From Limnohabitans sp. (GTDB lineage: Bacteria > Pseudomonadota > Gammaproteobacteria > Burkholderiales > Burkholderiaceae_C): a stretch of 7,447 nt of DNA. The DNA lies in the NCBI GenBank assembly GCA_030729445.1, contig JANQXJ010000054.1:1-7447 (forward strand), given 5' to 3'. The position numbers were made by a program, and so were the translations under genes. Below are positions 1-7,062 of this stretch, piece after piece; the stretch's first letter is position 1, and the number at the start of each line of letters is the position of its first letter. The notes below the pieces were generated by a model. It was not told the origin of the DNA. It made no database searches and was given only the letters and a program-made list of their open reading frames with translations.

Positions 1-1647
1 CACGCGACGGAAGTCGCTGAGGATTTGACCCAGGAACGCGTTGAAGCGTGCCGCTGCGGCGCCGTCGATGACGCGGTGGTCCCATGTCAGCGACAAAGGC
101 AACATCAGGCGGGGCACAAACTGCTTGCCGTCCCAGACGGGTTCCATGGTGCTCTTGCACACACCCAAGATGGCCACTTCGGGCGCGTTGATGATGGGCG
201 TGAAGTACTTGCCACCGATGCCGCCGAGGCTGGAGATGGTGAAGGTGGCGCCGGTCATTTCTGCGGGCCCAAGTTTGCCGTCACGGGCTTTCTTGGCCAA
301 TTCGCCCATTTCCTGGCTGATTTGCAGCACGCCTTTTTTGTCGCAATCGCGAATGACCGGGACCATCAAACCATTGGGTGTGTCAGCGGCAAAGCCGATG
401 TGCCAGTAGTTTTTGTAGACCAGTGCATCGCCGTCGAGCGAGCTGTTGAACTCTGGGTATTTCTTGAGCGCGGCCACACAAGCCTTGATCAAGAACGCCA
501 GCATCGTGACCTTCACGCCGCTCTTCTCGTTCTCTTTGTTGGTCGAGACGCGGAAGGCTTCCAGATCGGTGATGTCGGCGTCGTCGTGGTTGGTGACGGC
601 CGGGATCATGATGGCGTTGCGAAGCAAATTCGCACCGCTGATCTTCTTGATGCGGCCCATCTCTTTGCGCTCGATCGGGCCGAACTTGGCAAAGTCCACC
701 TTGGGCCATGGGATGAGGCCCAGGGCTGCGCCGTCACCGCCCGAAGCTGCAGGCGCTTTGGCCGCTTGCGCCTTGGTTTGTGCAGCACCCGACATGACGG
801 CCTGGGTGAAGGCTTGCACGTCGGCCTCGGTGATCCGGCCTTTGAGGCCCGAGCCTTTGACTTCTGCAAGCGGCACTCCCAGCTCGCGGGCGAACTTGCG
901 CACCGAAGGCGAGGCGTGGGGCAAACCCAGCGTGGTGCCACCGGGGGCGTGGGCAGGCGCTGCCAACGCAGCGGCGGATGCGGCCACTGGGGTTAGCACG
1001 GCAGCGGGTGCCTGGGCAACTGCCGCTACAGGGGCCGCGGCAACCGCAGCAGCCACTGGCGCAGCAGCAACAGCCACGGAGCCTTCCAAAATAGCCAGCA
1101 GGTCACCGATGTTGACCGTGTCACCCACTTTGACTTTGAGCTCTTTGAGCACGCCGGCGTGTGATGACGGGATTTCCATCGAAGCTTTGTCGGACTCGAC
1201 GGTGATCAGCGATTGCTCGACCTTGATGGTGTCGCCGGGCTTGACCATGACTTCGATGACGGCCACGTCTTTGAAGTCACCGATGTCAGGCACATGCACT
1301 TGCACGGGGCCGGATACGGCAGGTGTTGCGGCAGGTGCCGCCGTCACGGCCACCACAGGGGCCGTTGCAACAGGAGCAGCCACAGCGGCAGCCGGTGCGG
1401 CGGCGGCACCAGCGGCTTCGACCACCAAAACGATGGAGCCTTGCTTGACCTTGTCGCCCAGCGCCACGCGCATTTCTTTCACGACGCCCGCCGTGCTCGA
1501 CGGAATCTCCATCGAGGCTTTGTCGGACTCGACGGTGATCAGCGATTGCTCGGCTTTCACGGTGTCGCCCACTTTGACCATCAACTCAATGACGGTCACT
1601 TCATCGAAATCCCCGATGTCCGGGACTTGAACTTCTACCAATGCCAT
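1..1647 (-). CDS. aceF: AceF, pyruvate dehydrogenase E2 (dihydrolipoamide acetyltransferase), C-terminal end cut by window edge
   Basis: E2 core of the cytosolic pyruvate dehydrogenase complex; it carries the acetyl group from E1 on lipoyl-lysine arms and transfers it to CoA. The reading frame is open for 549 codons from ATG 1647 to base 1. Family members usually end just after the DFRRV seen here (residues 545-549), so only a few residues and the stop are probably missing. Domains: lipoyl 1 at about 2-77 with lipoyl-lysine K43 in ESDKAS; Ala/Pro/Val linker about 78-113; lipoyl 2 at about 115-188 with K154; second Ala/Pro linker about 189-240; E1/E3-binding domain about 243-280 (PHASPSVRKFARELGV start); catalytic domain about 320-549 with the DHRVIDG motif (H524 and D528 catalytic). 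Start choice is supported by GGAGA 5 nt upstream and by the lipoyl fold beginning at residue 2. It is downstream of aceE in the same operon with 15 nt between. The second lipoyl domain is a near copy of the first in its central block. Very confident in identity. Confidence 0.97.
   Translation of the reverse strand, partial: MALVEVQVPDIGDFDEVTVIELMVKVGDTVKAEQSLITVESDKASMEIPSSTAGVVKEMRVALGDKVKQGSIVLVVEAAGAAAAPAAAVAAPVATAPVVAVTAAPAATPAVSGPVQVHVPDIGDFKDVAVIEVMVKPGDTIKVEQSLITVESDKASMEIPSSHAGVLKELKVKVGDTVNIGDLLAILEGSVAVAAAPVAAAVAAAPVAAVAQAPAAVLTPVAASAAALAAPAHAPGGTTLGLPHASPSVRKFARELGVPLAEVKGSGLKGRITEADVQAFTQAVMSGAAQTKAQAAKAPAASGGDGAALGLIPWPKVDFAKFGPIERKEMGRIKKISGANLLRNAIMIPAVTNHDDADITDLEAFRVSTNKENEKSGVKVTMLAFLIKACVAALKKYPEFNSSLDGDALVYKNYWHIGFAADTPNGLMVPVIRDCDKKGVLQISQEMGELAKKARDGKLGPAEMTGATFTISSLGGIGGKYFTPIINAPEVAILGVCKSTMEPVWDGKQFVPRLMLPLSLTWDHRVIDGAAAARFNAFLGQILSDFRRV
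1184..1219. repeat. 36-bp exact direct repeat, copy in lipoyl domain 2 of aceF
   Basis: This stretch is identical to 1517-1552, offset by 333 bp (111 codons). It encodes the centre of the lipoyl hairpin around K154. The flanks are similar but diverged, so the lipoyl domains are tandem duplicates with a core held identical at DNA level. Confidence 0.85.
1517..1552. repeat. 36-bp exact direct repeat, copy in lipoyl domain 1 of aceF
   Basis: Partner of 1184-1219. It encodes the block around lipoyl-lysine K43. At protein level residues 33-51 and 144-162 are identical, including synonymous positions over the 36-bp core. Confidence 0.85.
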
Positions 1648-1652
1648 GTTCG

Positions 1653-1657
1653 TCTCC
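1653..1657 (-). promoter_or_regulatory. Ribosome binding site of aceF
   Basis: GGAGA on the minus strand, 5 nt before ATG 1647 and just inside the 15-nt gap after the aceE stop. It fixes the aceF start and indicates co-translation from one aceEF transcript; there is no room for a terminator in the gap. Confidence 0.75.
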
Positions 1658-1662
1658 AGCTT

Positions 1663-4359
1663 TTATGCGTACAAGGGGTTGATCTTGTCGGTTTTGATGC
1701 CGTACTTTTGGATGGCTTCGGCCACTTGTGCGACAGGCACTTTGCCCTCTTCGCTCAGCGCCTTGAGGGCGGCAACCACGATGTAGTGGCGGTTGACCTC
1801 GAAGTGCTCGCGCAGCTTGCTGCGGAAGTCGGAGCGGCCAAAACCGTCAGTGCCCAGTACTTTGTAGGTGCGGTCTTTCGGGATGAAAGGACGGATCTGC
1901 TCGGCATAGGCCTTCATGTAGTCGGTCGATGCGACCACGGGGCCGCTGTGCTTGGCCAGCTGCTGGCCCACAAAGGACACACGCGGCGCTTCCATGGGGT
2001 GCAGCATGTTGTGGCGCTCAGCGTCTTGGCCGTCGCGGGTCAGTTCGTTGAAGCTTGGGCAGCTCCACACATCGGCCTGAATGCCCCAGTCGGTGGCCAG
2101 CAAGGTTTGCGCAGCAATCGATTCGCGCAGGATGGTGCCCGAACCCAGCAATTGCACGCGCTTGTCACCAGCAGCTCCCGGTTTGCACAAATACATGCCC
2201 TTGATGATCTGCTCTTCGGTGCCGGGCGTGAGGCCTGGCATGGCGTAGTTTTCATTCAGCAGCGTCAGGTAATAGAAGACGTTATCTTGCTTCTCGACCA
2301 TGCGCTTCAGACCGTGGTGCAGGATGACACCGACTTCGTGGGCGAAGGTGGGGTCATAAGACACGCAGTTGGGGATGGTGTTGGCCATGATGTGGCTGTG
2401 ACCGTCTTCGTGCTGCAAGCCTTCGCCGTTCAAAGTGGTGCGGCCCGATGTGCCGCCGAGCAAGAAGCCGCGTGCTTGCATGTCGCCCGCCGCCCAGGCC
2501 AAATCGCCAATGCGCTGGAAGCCAAACATCGAGTAGTACACGTAAAACGGCACCATGATGCGGTTGCTGGTGGAGTAGCTGGTCGCTGCCGCGATCCAGC
2601 TGGACATGCCACCGGCTTCGTTGATGCCTTCTTGGAGGATCTGACCGGCGACGTCCTCTTTGTAATACATGACCTGGTCTTTGTCGACCGGGGTGTACTG
2701 CTGACCCGCAGGGTTGTAAATGCCGATTTGGCGGAACAAGCCTTCCATACCGAAGGTACGGGCTTCGTCCACCAGAATGGGCACCACGCGTGGGCCCAAG
2801 GCTTGGTCACGCAGCAGTTGCGTCAAAAAGCGCACATAGGCTTGGGTGGTGGAGATTTCACGGCCTTCGGCGGTCGGCTCCATCACGGCCTTGAAGGTCT
2901 CCAGCGAGGGCACGGTGAAGTTTTCGTCGGCCTTGGCACGGCGCTTGGGCAGGTAACCGCCCAGTGCTTGGCGACGTTCATGCAGGTAACGCATTTCCGG
3001 CGTGTCATCAGCGGGCTTGTAAAACGGGATCTTGGACAACTCGCTGTCCGGGATCGGGATGTTGAAGCGGTCGCGCATGTACTTGATGTCGTCGTCCGTC
3101 AGCTTCTTGGTCTGGTGGACGGTGTTCTTGCCCTCGCCCGCTTTGCCCATGCCAAAACCTTTGACGGTCTTGATGAGCAGCACGGTGGGCTGGCCTTTGT
3201 GGTTTACAGCCTTGTGGTAAGCGGCATAGACCTTTTGTGGGTCGTGGCCGCCACGCTTGAGGTTCCAGATGTCGTTGTCAGACAAGTGCGACACCATCTC
3301 GAGCGTGCGCGGGTCGCGGCCAAAGAAATGCTTGCGCACATAAGCGCCATCGTTCGCTTTGAAGGCTTGGTAGTCGCCATCCAAGGTTTCCATCATCAGC
3401 TTGCGCAGCGCGCCGTCTTTGTCGCGGGCCAGCAGGCTGTCCCACTCGCTGCCCCACAGCAGCTTGATGACATTCCATCCCGAACCACGGAACTCGCCTT
3501 CGAGTTCTTGCACGATCTTGCCGTTGCCGCGCACCGGGCCGTCCAGGCGCTGCAGGTTGCAGTTCACGACAAAAATCAGGTTGTCCAGGTTCTCGCGGGC
3601 GGCCAGGCCAATCGCGCCCAATGATTCGACCTCGTCCATCTCGCCGTCGCCGCAGAACACCCAGACCTTGCGGTTTTCGGTGTTGGCAATGCCACGGGCG
3701 TGCAGGTACTTCAAAAAGCGAGCCTGATAAATCGCCATCAGCGGGCCCAAACCCATCGATACCGTGGGGAACTGCCAGAACTCGGGCATGAGCTTGGGGT
3801 GTGGGTAGCTCGACAGGCCGTTGCCATCCACCTCTTGGCGGAAGTTGAGCAATTGCTCTTCGGTCAGGCGGCCTTCCAGGTAAGCGCGGGCATAAACGCC
3901 GGGCGACACGTGGCCTTGGATGTAGAGGCAGTCGCCGCCGTGGTTTTCGTTTTCGGCGTGCCAGAAATGGTTAAAACCGGCACCAAACATGTGGGCCAGC
4001 GAGGCAAACGAGCCGATGTGGCCGCCCAAATCACCACCGTCAGCGGGGTTGTGGCGGTTGGCCTTGACGACCATGGCCATGGCGTTCCAGCGCATGTAAG
4101 CACGCAGGCGCTCTTCAATCTCGATGTTGCCGGGGCAGCGGGCCTCTTCGTTGGGCTCGATGCTGTTCACATAGCCGGTGGTGGCCGAAAACGGCAAATC
4201 AATGCTGTGCTGGCGGGCTTCTTCGAGCAGCTCCTCCAGCAAAAAGTGCGCACGCTCAGGGCCCGCTTTTTCGATCACGGCGGACAGAGCGTCCATCCAT
4301 TCACGGGTTTCCTGGCTGTCCAGGTCACGGCCCGGTTGCTGTGGTGTTGCCGCTGTCAT
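1663..4359 (-). CDS. aceE: AceE, pyruvate dehydrogenase E1 component, homodimeric type
   Basis: Thiamine-diphosphate enzyme that decarboxylates pyruvate and reductively acetylates the lipoyl arms of AceF, in the cytosol. Length 898 aa fits the homodimeric E1 family (E. coli AceE is about 887 aa) rather than the split alpha/beta type. Visible motifs: GGH with H114 and QGH with H150, matching active-site histidines of E. coli AceE (H106, H142); ThDP/Mg-binding GDGEMDE at 237-243 running to NCNLQRLDGPV at 266-276; the mobile active-site loop with KNTVHQ, H415 (E. coli H407); the QEGINEAGG block at about 576-584; GGTSGRTTLNGEGLQHEDGH at about 635-654; and a transketolase-like C-terminal domain at about 720-890. 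The start is supported by AGGAGA 5 nt upstream, and the N-terminus resembles the family from residue about 12. First gene of the aceEF operon, divergent from a sensor kinase gene. No broken motif seen. Confidence 0.98.
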   Translation of the reverse strand: MTAATPQQPGRDLDSQETREWMDALSAVIEKAGPERAHFLLEELLEEARQHSIDLPFSATTGYVNSIEPNEEARCPGNIEIEERLRAYMRWNAMAMVVKANRHNPADGGDLGGHIGSFASLAHMFGAGFNHFWHAENENHGGDCLYIQGHVSPGVYARAYLEGRLTEEQLLNFRQEVDGNGLSSYPHPKLMPEFWQFPTVSMGLGPLMAIYQARFLKYLHARGIANTENRKVWVFCGDGEMDEVESLGAIGLAARENLDNLIFVVNCNLQRLDGPVRGNGKIVQELEGEFRGSGWNVIKLLWGSEWDSLLARDKDGALRKLMMETLDGDYQAFKANDGAYVRKHFFGRDPRTLEMVSHLSDNDIWNLKRGGHDPQKVYAAYHKAVNHKGQPTVLLIKTVKGFGMGKAGEGKNTVHQTKKLTDDDIKYMRDRFNIPIPDSELSKIPFYKPADDTPEMRYLHERRQALGGYLPKRRAKADENFTVPSLETFKAVMEPTAEGREISTTQAYVRFLTQLLRDQALGPRVVPILVDEARTFGMEGLFRQIGIYNPAGQQYTPVDKDQVMYYKEDVAGQILQEGINEAGGMSSWIAAATSYSTSNRIMVPFYVYYSMFGFQRIGDLAWAAGDMQARGFLLGGTSGRTTLNGEGLQHEDGHSHIMANTIPNCVSYDPTFAHEVGVILHHGLKRMVEKQDNVFYYLTLLNENYAMPGLTPGTEEQIIKGMYLCKPGAAGDKRVQLLGSGTILRESIAAQTLLATDWGIQADVWSCPSFNELTRDGQDAERHNMLHPMEAPRVSFVGQQLAKHSGPVVASTDYMKAYAEQIRPFIPKDRTYKVLGTDGFGRSDFRSKLREHFEVNRHYIVVAALKALSEEGKVPVAQVAEAIQKYGIKTDKINPLYA

Positions 4360-4364
4360 GCTTG

Positions 4365-4370
4365 TCTCCT
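4365..4370 (-). promoter_or_regulatory. Ribosome binding site of aceE
   Basis: AGGAGA on the minus strand, 5 nt before ATG 4359. It is a strong site with the same sequence type and spacing as that of aceF, and it decides the start. Confidence 0.8.
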
Positions 4371-4401
4371 GAAATGGATGTTGTGGGTAAATGATGCCTG
4401 A

Positions 4402-4430
4402 ATTTTCCCATGATTTGCAGAAAATTTCAA
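4402..4430 (-). promoter_or_regulatory. Candidate sigma70 promoter of aceEF
   Basis: Minus strand: -35 TTGAAA (4430-4425, 5 of 6 to consensus), 17-bp spacer, -10 GAAAAT (4407-4402, 4 of 6). Transcription would start near 4395, giving a leader of about 35 nt before the aceE ATG. An alternative is -35 TTCACA (4458-4453) with a weak ACTATT -10 17 bp on. Judged by eye only. Confidence 0.5.
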
Positions 4431-4455
4431 ATAGTGCGCACTGATTTTGTATTGT
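4426..4455 (+). promoter_or_regulatory. Weak candidate promoter for the sensor kinase operon
   Basis: Plus strand: TTCAAA (4426-4431, 4 of 6), 18-bp spacer, TATTGT (4450-4455, 4 of 6, keeping the important first T, A and final T). The -35 overlaps the aceE -35 on the other strand, so the two promoters would compete. The match is weak and other arrangements in this AT-rich stretch are possible. Confidence 0.25.
4433..4442. promoter_or_regulatory. Perfect 10-bp palindrome AGTGCGCACT, possible operator
   Basis: A self-complementary AGTGCGCACT sits directly upstream of the aceE -35 candidate. Its centre is about 42 bp from the predicted aceE start site, the usual place for a class II activator, and it lies inside the spacer of the kinase promoter candidate. 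A wider, spaced inverted repeat AATTTCA (4423-4429) / TGAAATT (4455-4461) brackets it. No binding protein can be named from the sequence. Confidence 0.35.
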
Positions 4456-4480
4456 GAAATTGCATACAGGGAAACATCTG

Positions 4481-4525
4481 ATGATGAATCCCTATGCCAG
4501 CAGGACTGCTGGGCTTGTCCTCTAA
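4481..4525 (+). CDS. Possible 14-codon leader ORF before the sensor kinase
   Basis: ATG 4481 begins a 14-residue reading frame (MMNPYASRTAGLVL) ending at TAA 4523-4525. It has the only Shine-Dalgarno-like sequence in the region, AGGGA at 4468-4472, 8 nt before its ATG. It is out of frame with the kinase, overlaps the longer kinase start, and stops 10 nt before the inner kinase ATG at 4536. This arrangement would suit translational coupling. A short frame like this can also arise by chance, so it is reported as a possibility only. Confidence 0.2.
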   Translation: MMNPYASRTAGLVL

Positions 4526-7034
4526 ACTCCCCGGTATGGAATTGAACAAAGCAGCATCGGTGGTGACCAAAGTCGGTCCATGGGCCTGGTGGCTGTCGTG
4601 GTGGCGCAGCCAGTCACCCAACCGGCAGGACCGATTCGCCAACCTGGCCCCAGTGGCTGCGGTGGTGCTTTTTTTGGCCGCCATCGCCAGCGCATTCTGG
4701 TATTTGCGGGTTGAAGAGATCGAGCGTGAGCAAGAAGCCATCAAACGCGATGTGGAATATGCGCAGCAGCGCCTTCGCCTGCGTTTGCTCGAGCGCCAAG
4801 AGCAGGTCATGCGCTTGGCGCGGGACGTGTCCAACAAAGAGATCCGCGCCGACCAGTTTTTGTCTCGCGCCGAGGCGCTGGTTCAGCAATACCCGGAATT
4901 TTTATCCCTGACCTGGATCGATGACCGCCGCCGCATCATCGCCAACCAAAGCATTTCCAGCATCGCGCCAAGCCAGCAACTGAGGGCGGGTACGGTGCTC
5001 AAAATTGGTGAGACCGAGAGCCACTTCAGCCTGGCCCGCGACCTGATGCAGCCCATTTATGGCCAGCTCGATGCCGAAGCGGACCGCGACACCCAAATGT
5101 CGGTGCTGCAGCTGCACACCCCCTTGACCAACGATCAAGGGCGTTTCAGCGGTGTGATCTTGGCCGAATACAGCATGGAAGGGCTGCTTCGCTACGGCAT
5201 TCCAACCGAGGTACTGGCCAAGTACGCCGTGGCCTTACAAAACGGCAATAGCCGTTTGCTGGCGGGCCAAGTGATCCCCGAGCGCATTGCACTTTGGTGG
5301 CTTTTGCCGGGCAGTGACAGGCGCAACAATGACTACGAAGTCCCCGTTTCACCCGTGGGCAACGACCTGGTTTTGCGTGCACAAGCTTGGCGAACTTCGC
5401 AAGGTTTGGTCGGCAGCGGTCTGTTCTGGCTGGTCAGCGTGCTCAGTGCCATGACCGCTTGGATGCTGATCGGCAACTGGCGCCACACCCGCAGGCGGCT
5501 TCAGGCGCAAAAAGCCTTGGTGGCCGAAACCAATTTCCGCCGCGCCATGGAGAACTCCATGCTCACCGGCATGCGGGCCCTGGACTTGCGCGGCCGCATC
5601 ACCTACGTCAACCCGGCGTTTTGCCAAATGACAGGATGGAGCGAAACAGACTTGGTGGGTGCTGTTGCGCCATTCCCTTATTGGCCCGATCAGGACCGCG
5701 AACTGCTGATGAAGCGTCTGGAAGAGGAGATCAGCGGCCAGCATTCGGCGGGCGGTTTTCAGGTGCGCGTCAAACGCAAAAGTGGTCAATTGTTCGATGC
5801 CCGGATGTATGTCTCCCCTTTGATTGATGCCACGGGTAAACAAACGGGCTGGATGACCTCGATGACCGACATCACCGAGCCCAACCGAATTCGTGAGCAA
5901 CTGGCCAACGCGCATGAGCGTTTCACCATCGTGCTGGAAGCCCTGGACGCCTCGGTTTCGGTGGCGCCATTGGGCAGCCAAGAGCTGCTGTTTGCCAACA
6001 AACTTTACCGTTTGTGGTTTGGCCAAAACACAGAAGGCCATTTGCGTTTAGTCCAACAAGCCGGGGCCTACAGCGGTGAAAAAGCCTCCGATGATGTGGA
6101 CGACATGGCAGGCCTGCCCACCGAAAGCCTGACCGTGGCCAGTTCAGAAAACGCAGAAATATTTGTCACAGAATTGGGCAAGTGGCTGGAAGTGCGCTCG
6201 CGCTACATCAATTGGGCCGATGGTCGACTGGCGCAGATGGTGATCGCCAGCGACATCACCCCGCGCCGCCAAGCCGAAGAGCTGGCCGCCCAACAAGCTG
6301 AACGTGCCCAAACCGCCAGCCGCCTGATCACCATGGGCGAGATGGCGTCGAGCGTGGCACACGAACTCAACCAGCCGCTGACGGCCATCAGCAATTACTG
6401 CAGTGGCATGATTTCGCGCATCAAATCACAACAGGTCAAAGAAGAGGACCTGTTGTCGGCCCTGGACAAAACGGCCCGTCAGGCGCAACGTGCTGGGCAA
6501 ATCATTTTGCGCATCCGCAGCTTCGTCAAACGCAGCGAACCCAACCGCACCCTGTCCGATGTCTCGGCCATGGTCAGTGAATCGCTGGAGCTCGCTGAGA
6601 TCGAGATGCGCCGGCGCAACGTGCGACTGACCCACCATGTGGCCGCGCGTTTGCCGCAGTTGATGGTGGACCCGATCCTGATCGAGCAGGTGCTGATCAA
6701 CCTCATGAAAAACGCCGCCGAATCCATCGACAACGCCCAGCGCCCGGCCGGTCAACGTCAGGTGGAATTGCGCATCGTGCCCAAGCAAATCGACCAGCAA
6801 TCGGTGGTTGAATTTTCAGTGACCGATACCGGGCAGGGTTTGCCAGAGCAGGATACAGAACGGGTCTTCGAAGCCTTTTTCTCAACCAAGGTGGAAGGCA
6901 TGGGCATTGGCCTGAATTTGTGCCGCAGCATCATCGAATCCCACCGTGGCCGGATCACTTCCGAGAACCTCTACAATTCGGGCGAGGTGACAGGATGTCG
7001 ATTCTCCTTCTGGATACCGGTCGAAACCCATTGA
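4494..7034 (+). CDS. Membrane sensor histidine kinase, two PAS domains, FixL/DctB-type kinase core
   Basis: Predicted inner-membrane kinase that senses a signal and phosphorylates the response regulator encoded just downstream. Numbered from ATG 4494 (846 aa): Trp-rich cytosolic N-terminus about 28-40; TM1 about 50-72; periplasmic sensor region about 73-304; TM2 about 305-327; PAS 1 about 344-462 (RITYVNPAFCQMTGWSE core); PAS 2 about 471-590, diverged; HisKA with H623 in VAHELNQPL, the type found in FixL and DctB; HATPase with N box NLMKNAAE (736-743), D box DTGQGLP (778-784), F box FEAFFSTK (792-799) and G2 box GMGIGLN (802-808). All catalytic boxes are intact. The start is uncertain: ATG 4494 lacks a clear ribosome site, and ATG 4536 (832 aa) is an equal alternative, also without one. 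The signal is unknown: nothing shows a haem ligand, and the periplasmic part is not one I can assign beyond a Cache-like possibility. Divergent to aceE. Confidence 0.95.
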   Translation: MPAGLLGLSSKLPGMELNKAASVVTKVGPWAWWLSWWRSQSPNRQDRFANLAPVAAVVLFLAAIASAFWYLRVEEIEREQEAIKRDVEYAQQRLRLRLLERQEQVMRLARDVSNKEIRADQFLSRAEALVQQYPEFLSLTWIDDRRRIIANQSISSIAPSQQLRAGTVLKIGETESHFSLARDLMQPIYGQLDAEADRDTQMSVLQLHTPLTNDQGRFSGVILAEYSMEGLLRYGIPTEVLAKYAVALQNGNSRLLAGQVIPERIALWWLLPGSDRRNNDYEVPVSPVGNDLVLRAQAWRTSQGLVGSGLFWLVSVLSAMTAWMLIGNWRHTRRRLQAQKALVAETNFRRAMENSMLTGMRALDLRGRITYVNPAFCQMTGWSETDLVGAVAPFPYWPDQDRELLMKRLEEEISGQHSAGGFQVRVKRKSGQLFDARMYVSPLIDATGKQTGWMTSMTDITEPNRIREQLANAHERFTIVLEALDASVSVAPLGSQELLFANKLYRLWFGQNTEGHLRLVQQAGAYSGEKASDDVDDMAGLPTESLTVASSENAEIFVTELGKWLEVRSRYINWADGRLAQMVIASDITPRRQAEELAAQQAERAQTASRLITMGEMASSVAHELNQPLTAISNYCSGMISRIKSQQVKEEDLLSALDKTARQAQRAGQIILRIRSFVKRSEPNRTLSDVSAMVSESLELAEIEMRRRNVRLTHHVAARLPQLMVDPILIEQVLINLMKNAAESIDNAQRPAGQRQVELRIVPKQIDQQSVVEFSVTDTGQGLPEQDTERVFEAFFSTKVEGMGIGLNLCRSIIESHRGRITSENLYNSGEVTGCRFSFWIPVETH
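4497..4512. repeat. 16-bp interrupted palindrome at the kinase 5' end
   Basis: CCAGCAG, GA, CTGCTGG: perfect 7-bp arms with a 2-bp centre. In RNA it could fold as a 6-bp stem with a GGAC loop. It overlaps the first codons of the longer kinase start and the leader ORF, and lies 23 bp before ATG 4536, so it could be an operator or a hairpin affecting initiation. No T-run follows, so it is not an intrinsic terminator. Confidence 0.4.
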
Positions 7035-7051
7035 CCACACTACAACCCACT

Positions 7052-7055
7052 GGGG
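7052..7055 (+). promoter_or_regulatory. Probable ribosome binding site of the response regulator gene
   Basis: GGGG in TGGGGT lies 7 nt before ATG 7063. A second ATG at 7059 is in another frame and meets a stop after 14 codons, so 7063, which opens directly into the receiver domain, is the start. Confidence 0.5.
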
Positions 7056-7062
7056 TAAATGA

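Noticed and set aside
960..1080. GC-rich, repeat-like tract of GCAGCGG/GCAGCAG units.
   Set aside because: It is the low-complexity Ala/Pro linker of aceF, normal for E2 proteins. Not a tandem-repeat element or CRISPR.
446..1630. A 394-codon Ala/Thr/Ser-rich plus-strand open frame opposite aceF.
   Set aside because: It arises from the reverse complement of the Ala/Pro/Val linkers and lipoyl repeats of aceF and looks repetitive only because aceF is. Not a gene.
1213..3624. An 803-codon open frame on the plus strand, opposite aceE and the start of aceF.
   Set aside because: It is antisense to two firmly identified genes. Its composition (rich in His, Val, Gly, Asp, Gln) is what the reverse strand of GC-biased codons gives, and I see no recognisable domain or ribosome site. 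Treated as a coding shadow.
4360..4493. An E. coli-type PdhR operator (ATTGGT-N3-ACCAAT-like) upstream of aceE.
   Set aside because: No such sequence is present in the divergent region, so PdhR-style control is not supported here.
5349..6041. A 230-codon minus-strand open frame inside the kinase gene.
   Set aside because: It lies opposite well-formed PAS domains, with no motif of its own and no ribosome site seen. A shadow of the kinase.
7035..7062. The gap between kinase and response regulator, checked for a terminator or promoter.
   Set aside because: It has only 28 nt, with no inverted repeat followed by T's and no credible -35/-10 pair. The genes are best read as one operon.
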